NCBI RefSeq assembly: GCF_040954645.1
Contig: NC_092809.1
Location: forward strand, 79,000,935-79,064,934
Origin: Diabrotica undecimpunctata
Taxonomy: Eukaryota; Arthropoda; Insecta; Coleoptera; Chrysomelidae
Direction: 5' to 3'
Length of the DNA: 64,000 bases
The position numbers were made by a program, and so were the translations under genes. Positions 56,370 to 64,000 of the stretch are shown here, in pieces. Numbering within the stretch: the stretch's first letter is position 1; every line of letters starts with the position of its first letter. A model generated the notes under the pieces. The model was not told where the DNA came from, did no database searches, and worked only from the letters and a program-made list of their open reading frames with translations.

Positions 56370-57720
56370 ACAAAGTTGAACTATAAAGAAAAACATTTTT
56401 TGTTAACTCACCAAATAAAATTAGTTTCGTTAATAAAAATTGCTGCAAATAGATGTCAAAAAGAAATAATACTAAAACGCCCTTATCTAATAAATTCTTC
56501 CCTGAAATTTTAATAATTATTGTGAAAACATTTTCTTAACAAAAAAATAATTGAATTTATAAATAGTTTAAAGGAGCAACCAATTACAAATAAGCCTCAA
56601 TGTCATAAATACCAACTTAAAATGTTTACCTTTGACAATTATATTGTCAAAAATAAAATTTTGTTTAAAAATTCTTTTTTGTTTAGTAACAAAAAAGAAG
56701 AAGATTTATTCACCATTGATAGATGTCTGAAAAAATGTAACAGATATATGGAAAATTAAATAAAAATGTGATATTTTTCAAGTTTTATATATAAATTATA
56801 AAGAAATAATATAATTATAAATTTTGCTTAGGTTTTGAATTTCTGATCTTTTGTTTAAACTATTATCACTTTCGCTAATACAAACCATTTCCAAAAAAGT
56901 CCTTTTGAATTTATTACTTTCACTACATAAAATTTTAATGTTATCAAAATCCATAATATGGTCTTTATCGATTACATGCTCTGTCAAAGCACAAGATGGT
57001 TTTTTAATTCTGCAATCACTTTTGTGAGAAATAATGCAATTTGAAAGATTTCTTCCGGTCTCACCAACATAGTCAGATTCACACTGAGTACAACTAATGC
57101 TGTATACTACATTCGTTTTTTTCAAATTTGTCTATAGGATATTTAGTTTTGGAATATAAAGATGAAATAGTTTTGATGTTCTTTGTTGCTATTTTTATAT
57201 TGTCAATAACCTTTAGTGTTTGTATTAATTTAGGTGTTAATGATGGTATAAAAGGTAGTGAATGATAATACATGTTCTGATTGTTAGATACAATGTTTTG
57301 AGATTTAGCAAAAAATGGTGTTAAGTTATTTATATTAACAATTAAGAAAAAAGCATCCTATGTAGCATATCTGGATGATAAGAGTTTTCAATTAAAATAT
57401 TTTTTAACAATTGAAGATCTTCATGTAGATAATCTGGATGAGAAAGTTTTAAAACACGTTCTTTTAATCCTGTTATAAGGTTCATTTTCATCTTATTTGG
57501 ATGATGAGAGTAATAGCTTATGAATCTATTACTACATATGGGTTTTCTGAACCATCTGGTTTTCAACATATTGTCTGTACCTCTTACAATTCTCATGTCA
57601 AGGAATGGTAGAGAATTATCCACCTCTTCCTCAACTGTAAATTGTATATTATGTTGATTATGATTGTTGAAAATGTTGACTGTTTCATGAATTTTGTGTT
57701 TAGGAAGTGCCTAGTAGACA
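56370..57720 (-). pseudogene. Penelope-like element: end of RT and GIY-YIG endonuclease (left copy)
   Basis: Minus strand from 57720: LPKHKIHETVNIF, then DNSLPFLDMRIVRG, WFRKPICSNRFISYYSHHP and SYHPDMLHRMLFS, a frame change and linker, then the GIY-YIG domain VVYSISCTQCESDYVGETGR (catalytic Arg in GRNL) with ISHKSDCR and ALTEHVIDKDH, ending at about 56796. 3' untranslated sequence follows to 56370 and continues beyond the I-1 insertion. The RT before FTVEEEV is missing. Penelope elements pair an RT with this endonuclease. Confidence 0.88.
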
Positions 57721-57849
57721 CTTTTAGGTAGGCAACTACTTTTCTAGGCAACTACTTTTTAGTAATTTAATCATAAGTAGTGTTAAAAAACATTGGAATG
57801 AGATTTCGCAACACACTAATATTGACTTATTACATTTATAAGTTAGACT

Positions 57850-58461
57850 TATTACAAAATTTAAGTAAAATTTATAATTATATTCTTTCTTTATGATTTA
57901 TATCTAAAACTTGTAAAATGTCATATTTAATTCTCCATATATCTGTTACATTCTTTCAGACATCTGTCAACGGTGAATAAATCTTCTTCTTTTTGTTACT
58001 AAACAAAAAAGAATGTTTAAACGAAATTTTACTTTTGGCAATAGAATTGTCAAAAATAAAAATTTTATGTTGGCATTTATGACATTGAGGCTATTTGTAA
58101 TTGGTTGCTATTTGAACTTATTTATAAATTCAATTATTTTTGTATTAAAAAAATGTTTTCAAAATTATAAAAATTTTCGGAGAAACATTTATTGGAATAA
58201 AATATTTTTATATTAAATATTTTGAAGATGTATTAGCAGTAATTTTTACTTACTAAACTAATTTTTATTTGGTAAGTTAACAAAAATTGTTTTTTCTTTT
58301 TAGTTCAACCTTGTAAGTATTTTGTCTTTTTTAGCTCTTGATAATAATTGTAAACACAATTGAAAGCTCAAGAATAAAAAAATAGTTAACCAATAGCCCT
58401 TTATTGACTCCAACCCATCCAAAACAGTTATATATTTGTTCCAAACGAGTCACAAGTACTT

Positions 58462-58463
<2 letters not shown>
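57850..58463 (+). repeat. Penelope-like element: truncated right copy in inverse orientation
   Basis: It begins with the last codons of the endonuclease ORF (NLSKIYNYILSL, stop near 57894) and continues through the same 3' untranslated sequence as the left copy: CATATATCTGTTACATTCT, GTTACTAAACAAAAAAGAAT, then ATTGACTCCAACCCATCC, to the (TA)n tract. The left and right copies therefore form a long inverted repeat with head-to-head orientation. Confidence 0.85.

Positions 58464-58545
<82 letters not shown>
58464..58545. repeat. (TA)n microsatellite at the right end of the Penelope pair
   Basis: About 41 TA units, directly after the same junction sequence as at 50672, in inverted orientation. 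Confidence 0.95.
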
Positions 58546-58546
<1 letters not shown>

Positions 58547-58930
58547 TAGGAGAAAGAAAAATAGTGTTTAAAAAATTAATTTATAAGTTATATTCTATAA
58601 AATATATTTATGTGAGGGCATTTTTAAGAAATTAGCATATAAGTATAAAAAGTTTTTTTTTAATAATTATAATATTGTAAATATATTTAAGTTAGCCATG
58701 TATATAGGCAACCAAAAATACCTACTCTGAATAAGTGACAGACATTTATATAATAATTACGAATATAAAGTGGGGTTATTTGTTAGTTTGAAATATTTAG
58801 TTTACATATAGTTACGGATTTGAAATAGTGTAGTGTATTAATTTAGGTTGTTTAAATTTAAACATAAGTTTATATTCTGATCTGAAAAGCCTGAATGTCA
58901 ACAAAATTCTCGATAGAAATGAAAAGAATT

Positions 58931-59088
58931 TTCTAGAACACTAGAGTTAACCCTGTTTGCGAGATAGACTATTCCAGAAAATTCATATATTTAGAAAATA
59001 GAACAATTCGAATATGATTTCTTGCCAGATGGTTCTGGAACATTGAAAAGGTATAAATACTCGGTGATTTGGATTCAAAATGTTCAGT
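58931..59088 (+). promoter_or_regulatory. Core promoter with heat-shock-type elements
   Basis: GGTATAAATA (TATA at 59052-59059) is followed 32 bases after its start by TCAGT (59084), an arthropod initiator. Upstream are inverted GAA/TTC units: TTCTAGAA (58931), TTCCAGAAAATTC (58972-58984) and TTCTGGAACATTGAA (59033-59047), matching heat-shock-factor sites. No coding frame follows within about 700 bases, so this may be an orphan LTR or 5' end of a mobile element. Downstream TCAGTCAG is repeated several times. Confidence 0.5.
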
Positions 59089-59743
59089 CAGCAGGTCAGT
59101 CAGTCAGTAAGCAGTCAGACAATTAGTTACAGTTAGTGATTAGGAAGAAAGTATAAAGTATGCAATAATCAGTGATTTAGTATTAAAATTTGATAGTATT
59201 GGAAAGTATATTAGAAGAATATTGGTTGGATATTGGAAGAAATTAAAAATTATATTATGATTGGAGATTAGTCTAAATCAACTTATAATAATTATATGGT
59301 GATTGGATATTGGTGTATTAAAAAGAAGAATAAATATAAATGCTATTAAGAAGAAAAATATCTTAAATTGGTGGAAGCTGATAATTGGAAAAAGTAATTT
59401 CACAAAAACAAGGATAACCGAGGCTGAGAACGAAGACATTGAGTGGTGATTAAAATCTATATAGTGGAGAACAGTTTCATTTAGGCATTTAGTGACAGAA
59501 AGGTACAAAATTTTGTTAATATAATTTAGTTAGTGTCATAACAAATTCAATTTTAAAGATAGTTTGTTTAAAATTTACATTGTCTATATAATTTAATCAG
59601 TTTCATAAGAATTTCAATTTAGAGATAGTTTATTTAAAATTTACATTGGCTATGTTAAATATATATGTGTGTTTCATAATAGATATAATAAAGATAATTT
59701 AAAAAAGTGCTTTCAAACTAATTCTTTGAGAACCGCGATAAAA

Positions 59744-59748
<5 letters not shown>
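59089..59748 (+). other. Transcribed-type leader or LTR body without a gene
   Basis: AT-rich, non-coding. Two tandem copies of an about 71-base unit (59519-59656) share GATAGTTTGTTTAAAATTTA or a close variant. AATAAAG occurs near 59688, then ACCGCGATAAAAACCC before the (TA)n tract. Confidence 0.45.

Positions 59749-59834
<86 letters not shown>
59749..59834. repeat. (TA)n microsatellite
   Basis: About 43 TA units. Confidence 0.95.
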
Positions 59835-59842
<8 letters not shown>

Positions 59843-59870
59843 AACACTCATTGCTCATTAAAACATCATC

Positions 59871-59873
<3 letters not shown>

Positions 59874-59922
<49 letters not shown>
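59874..59922. repeat. (TA)n microsatellite
   Basis: About 24 TA units, 39 bases after the previous tract. Confidence 0.95.
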
Positions 59923-59926
<4 letters not shown>

Positions 59927-60419
59927 CATCCTACTATCATTTTCGCATCGATACATTATGCTTTTACCATCAATTTAGCATCGTCTTGCAAAGTAGCATC
60001 TGTATATCGACGCTACTTTACAAGACCTTAATAACTGTTTTCCCGTACTTGTTACAAGAATTTGAACCATCTCATTGATTAGAGTCTTGATACCGTGTTG
60101 GTATTTTAAAATATCCGCTTTCTCTTTTTATCCCTTACTGAGTTATATAAGTTTATTCCAGAAAATGTTTGAGTCTAAAATGATGGTACAGTGAAAATAT
60201 TATATATATTTAGTTCAGGGTTTTACCGTTTACTCGCTGCCATTATATACATGAAAATGTATATCCCACTTTCATTATCAATCATTTTAGCATCAGAAAT
60301 TTGGCATCGTTGTTGAATATAATATTACCCACGACGAAATAGTAAATTTAAGAATATATATATATTTTTTTCATCTACAAATCATTCTGGCATCATGTTT
60401 GGTTAAAAGTAACGGGTTA
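59923..60419. other. AT-rich non-coding sequence
   Basis: The words ATTTTAGCATCA, ATTTTCGCATCG and CAATTTAGCATCGT recur, suggesting a decayed dispersed repeat. No gene. Confidence 0.4.
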
Positions 60420-61440
60420 TGATATATTGCAACTACCTATTGTATCTTCGCTCCAATTCGTCCAGTCGCGACGTACAGCACCTCAAATGATAGGATTTAA
60501 CCAATAAAATACAATAAGACAGAAAAATCAAATATAGCAGCATGTCAAAAAGGCCTTAATTATATATCTTCGTTTCTATAAGTCCAATCGTGACGTACAG
60601 TATCTCAAATGACAGGATTTAACCAATTAAAAACAATGAAACAAAAAAATTAAATACAGCAACATGTCCAAAGGGCCGTAGTCACGTATCTTCGGTCCTA
60701 TTAGTCCAATCGTGACGTATAGTACCTCTAATGATAGGATTTAACATAAATAATACAATGGGATAGAAAAATCAAATGCAGAACAATGTCAAAAGGGCCT
60801 TAGTTGTGTATCTTTAGTTCTATTGGTCCAATCATGACGTGCAGTACCTCAAATGAAAGGATTTGACAAATAAAATGCAATGAGGTATAAAAATTTAATG
60901 GACTAGCATGTCAAAATGGCCTTAGTTATGTATCTTCGGTCCTATTAGTCCAATCGTGACGTACGATACCTCAAATGATAGCACTTAACCAATAGAATAC
61001 GATGACATAGAAATCAAATACAGCATCACGTCAAAAGGGCCTTAGTTACGTATCTTTGTTTTTAGTGGCCCACTCGTGACGTACAGTACCTCAAATGATA
61101 GGATTTAACCAATCGAATACAATAAGATAGAAAAATAAAATACATCAGCTTGTCAAAAGGGTCTTAGTTATGTATCTGCGGTCCTATTAGTCCAATCATG
61201 ACGTTTCGTACCTTAAATGATAGAATTTAACTAATATAATATAATGAGATATAAAAATTAAATAGAGTAGCTTGGCAAAAAGGCCTTAGTTATGTATCTT
61301 CGATCCTATTAGTCCAATCGTGACGTAAAGTACCTCAAATGGTACCATTTAACTAATAGAATACTACGACGTACAAATCAAATACATCAACACTAAAAGG
61401 ACTATAGGTATATATCTTTGCTCCTATATATGTTATGTCA
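60420..61440 (+). repeat. Satellite array, 122-bp unit, eight copies
   Basis: The core GACGT lies at 60470, 60592, 60714, 60836, 60958, 61078, 61200 and 61322, a spacing of 122 bases except one of 120. Each unit reads roughly TATCTTCGGTCCTATTAGTC, then CAATCGTGACGTACAGTACC, TCAAATGATAGGATTTAACC, an A-rich part and CATGTCAAAAGGGCCTTAGT. Copies differ at several positions. A partial unit ends the array near 61440. Confidence 0.95.
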
Positions 61441-61571
61441 AAAGAGGCTTAGTTGCGTAAACGAATTAACGCACAGAAATGTGTGGCATATTACGTGACA
61501 GGATTATTAGCGAATACCATACGATTACGTCATACATCTCTTTGCATACGTCCACTTTTAGTTAACTACTT

Positions 61572-62002
61572 AGTATGTATTCAGTACTTTGCTTTACGGT
61601 TGTTGAGGCATTAACTCTTAAACAGAAGAATGTTAAAAATCTTGAAAGCTTTGAGGTGTGTTGCTACCGCCGTATACTAAAAATAAGTTGGGTGGATAAA
61701 ATTACAAATGAAGAGGTAATACGCAGAATAAATAACGATCCAGAAGTTATAATGAATATAAAAAAGAGAAAACTTGAATAGTTTGGCCACCTGATGAGAG
61801 GACAAAAGTACACATTCCTACAAAATATAATGCATGGAAAAATCCAAGGACGCAGAAATCCAGGCCGTAGAAGAATGTCCTGGATAAGAAATTTAAGAGA
61901 GTGGTTTGACTGTACCACTAACGAATTATTCAAAACAGCAGTAAACAAAATTAGAATCGCCCTAATGATATCCAATCTCCGATAGCAGAGGCACTCAAAG
62001 AA
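61572..62002 (+). pseudogene. RTE-type LINE 3' fragment (copy D)
   Basis: The plus strand reads VVEALTLKQKNVKNLESFEV, CCYRRILKISWVDKITNEEV, a TAG where Tyr is expected (near 61779), FGHLMRGQKY, GRRRMSWIRNLREWFDC and NKIRIALMISNLR, ending near 61984 before a GAA-rich tail. It is closely related to copy A at 6185-6735. The flanks carry satellite-like sequence on both sides. Confidence 0.8.
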
Positions 62003-62082
62003 GAAGATATGATAAACTCGAAAAATCTCCAACGTTCACTGTTAGACATATGCCTCCCGTTCAGTATACACATTTACTGCTC

Positions 62083-62165
62083 CTTGACGCTGTGACGAGA
62101 ATGAGATAGGATTTAACAAATAGAATGACAGAAAACTAAAAAAAACAATGTGTCAAACGTGGAAT
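62083..62165 (+). repeat. Isolated satellite unit remnant
   Basis: TGACG, GATAGGATTTAACAAATAGA and ATGTGTCAAA follow in the order and spacing of the 122-bp satellite unit. This suggests the array once extended past the LINE copy D insertion. Confidence 0.55.
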
Positions 62166-63084
62166 GCGTCGCAGAACGTGAAATATTAGCGTAAAATTAT
62201 ATGATGCCATGGACGGTTCTTTAATACCCAGCAAACTCGCTTTGTAAAGTTACATAGCAGGGATCTGTGCGAGAAAAAGTCGATCATTCGTTTTATAACC
62301 CAAAGGGGACCATAAAATATTCAACGTTAAAATTTGACATAATGTAACGATATGACAAATCTTTTTTCTCCCGCATGTGCTTGCCTGTGTACCTATAGAA
62401 GGGGAGTCCTGCATAACCTTTAAGTTGATCGTAATACATAACTGCAACAACAAGTATGTTGACGACTTGGGTTAGTATATACAGTGCATTCCGTACGTTT
62501 TTTAAACATGGTTAGGAAATTGTTGACTGGAGGCTATTAAAGAAGTTCTTAAAATAATTGCGGGTCACCGCCTTTTCTGTAAATGGAGTGAATATTGTTA
62601 TCGATTTAATTTTTTTCTTCAGTTGAATAATTCCTGCTGGTATTTGGTCTAAGCTTACTTCTTTTTCTCATTCAAACTGTTTCATAGCTAATTTTACTTC
62701 CTCTTTTACAGGGGTGAAAAATAGAGAAAATTTAGTGTGATTTTCAATTTCAAATATCTCATTCAAACAAACTTCTTGTTTATTCTAAGGGACTTTCAGC
62801 TCTCGGTAATAATGTAACCTTTCATTCTGCGTTTAAATTTTTCAAAAATATTTGTTAGTTTTCTCAGGATTCGAAAAATTGAATACATTTAAAAAGCATT
62901 GGCCTGAAATTTTGCGTCTACAGCTCTTAAAACTGATTTTCGTAAACAAGTAGCTATGATTGTTTAACAGTAGTTTCAAGTAAGAGAATACCTACATAAA
63001 CAAACATAATGACTATTATCGTTTATGTATATATTTATTGAAGTGAAAGAAACTACTGAAGGATATATTTATTATAACTTGAAA
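62166..63084. other. Non-coding sequence, nothing recognised
   Basis: No gene or clear repeat on either strand. Confidence 0.4.
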
Positions 63085-63382
63085 AATAAACTCTTCTTCT
63101 CTTCTTCTACTTCTTGGAGATCTTTCGATCTATTTAATTCTAAAGCTGCCTCTGGTTAATTTCCTGGGAGGTAGATTGCCAACTATCCCTCCATCTTTTA
63201 AGTGATCTTCCTGGAGGTCTTGAACCTGGCGGGTTATTTTCTAGGGCAATTTTTGGGAGTCTATTCTGATCCATTCGTCTTACATCACTGTACCACATCC
63301 TTTTACGCTGCCTTCCCCATGTTACAATATCTTGAATTTTGCACTGCTCTCTAACGTTTGATTTTGATTTGATTTTGAACAT
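63085..63382 (-). pseudogene. LINE 3' terminal fragment
   Basis: Minus strand: SNVREQCKIQDIVTWGRQRK, RMWYSDVRRMDQNRLPKI and GSRPPGRSLKRWRDSWQ, then a stop and a GAA-rich tail near 63090. The WGRQRKRMWY...GR.LKRW pattern is the C-terminal end of several RTE/Jockey-like LINEs. It is a different family from copies A-D. Confidence 0.75.
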
Positions 63383-63484
63383 GTGTTTACATTTACAATA
63401 CTTTATGAATATAGTGGTTAAATTAGGATATACATGGTGACTCTCGATACAGGTGTACGTTTAGATGAGTCATGTCCAATTAAT

Positions 63485-64000
63485 TACACCATGGACTTAA
63501 GTCATCTTTATCGGTTTCTTTTTCTTGTACTGGTTGATTTTCAATAGTACAATCTTCTTTTTCTTTTTTTATAGAAATAACCAGCTTCTTAACTCTTTCT
63601 TTTGTTTTTTATCTATATTTTTATCAGAAAATCCCTGCACTTTAAATCGTGAATCCATAAATGTACATAATGAGAATGTGCCACTCTGTTCTATCCCTCT
63701 AAATCTTGTTGCTAAATCCGATATTAGTAATTGTACTACGCCAGATACTATTAATGTGAGGTTACCGTTTGCTAAAATTTTATTGCAAGATTCTTGCAGG
63801 CAGCGTACCATAACAATCACTGAACTACCCTTCAAGTATTTTTAGCCACTCATTGTACTTTTATTTCTTTAAAAGGCCGTAAAATTTGGGAAAGTTGAGA
63901 ACAAATAATTCAGTCTTCATTATTTAGATTTGGTCTAAGTCTAAGTCTGTATTAACTAATACCAATGTGGAACGGATTGCCTCTTTTAATTCGGACATTC
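63485..64000 (-). pseudogene. hAT-type (ZBED-like) transposase, C-terminal part, runs off the window
   Basis: Minus strand from the edge: ELKEAIRSTLVLVNTDL, then a gap with frame changes and a stop, then GSSVIVMVRCLQESCNKI, LATRFRGIEQSG and LCTFMDSRFKVQGFSDKN (63835-63569). A further shifted stretch (KKLVISIKKEKEDCT) reaches about 63485. The order LTGSSVIP, then RF-IE, then TFLDPRFK is a hallmark of hAT transposases, where this copy has TFMDSRFK. The dimerisation domain is not visible. It is a relic, possibly part of a larger element beyond 64000. Confidence 0.7.

Noticed and set aside
60420..61440. CRISPR-like array
   Set aside because: Repeats are full 122-bp tandem units without unique spacers, in a eukaryotic context.
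49129..63000. Other antisense or short frames (for example 48442-48693, 51039-51329, 55263-55538, 62250-62453)
   Set aside because: They overlap well-supported coding regions on the other strand or lack any motif.
1..64000. Host protein-coding, tRNA or rRNA genes
   Set aside because: None could be supported; every recognisable coding segment belongs to a mobile element.

Overview
This window reads as a transposon-dense, AT-rich stretch of an arthropod nuclear genome, most likely an insect. The BEL/Pao, Ty3/gypsy, RTE, Jockey, I-type LINE, Penelope, piggyBac, P-like, Tc1, pogo-like and hAT sequences, the (TA)n tracts and a short TTAGG-type run all point that way. A beetle is my guess, but nothing here proves the order. 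I found no convincing host gene, tRNA, rRNA or CRISPR. Almost every coding stretch is a mobile-element gene, and most are broken by frameshifts, stops, deletions or later insertions.

Layout. 1-3.6 kb: 3' half of a gypsy element (G1) with a candidate LTR. 4.1-5.7 kb: minus-strand LINE 5' fragment. 6.0-16.6 kb: a nest. Two convergent RTE LINE pieces come first; the minus-strand one is split by a piggyBac at TTAA, and the piggyBac gene is split by a complete BEL/Pao element (identical 309-bp LTRs, TSD CATAG). Pogo-like terminal repeats lie on both sides. 17.4-24.3 kb: two adjacent, diverged DNA transposons of one little-known family, with matching TIRs, 4-bp AT-only target duplications, subterminal GTCC motifs and the same unusual transposase-like protein. 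24.5-30.6 kb: LINEs nested in LINEs, a Tc1 relic and a Jockey relic. 32.6-33.7 kb: a CR1/Jockey-type relic.

35.3-50.6 kb: a second gypsy element (G2, minus strand) split by a 9.96-kb element with 24-bp perfect TIRs and a 7-bp TSD. That element carries a THAP-type zinc-finger exon next to its right end and is probably P-like. It has itself taken up a Penelope fragment, a degraded I-type LINE and a palindromic short element. 50.6-58.5 kb: a Penelope-like element as an inverted, head-to-head pair ending in (TA)n; one arm carries a full-length 5.5-kb I-type LINE with a 13-bp TSD and an intact ORF2. 58.9-59.7 kb: an orphan promoter-like block (heat-shock-type elements, TATA, TCAGT). 60.4-61.4 kb: a 122-bp satellite, followed by further LINE and hAT fragments to the end.

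The genes do not work together as a pathway. The window records successive insertions whose relative order can be read from target duplications and interrupted frames. The parts most worth follow-up are the paired 4-bp-TSD transposons, the large P-like element, the inverted Penelope pair and the intact I-type LINE.
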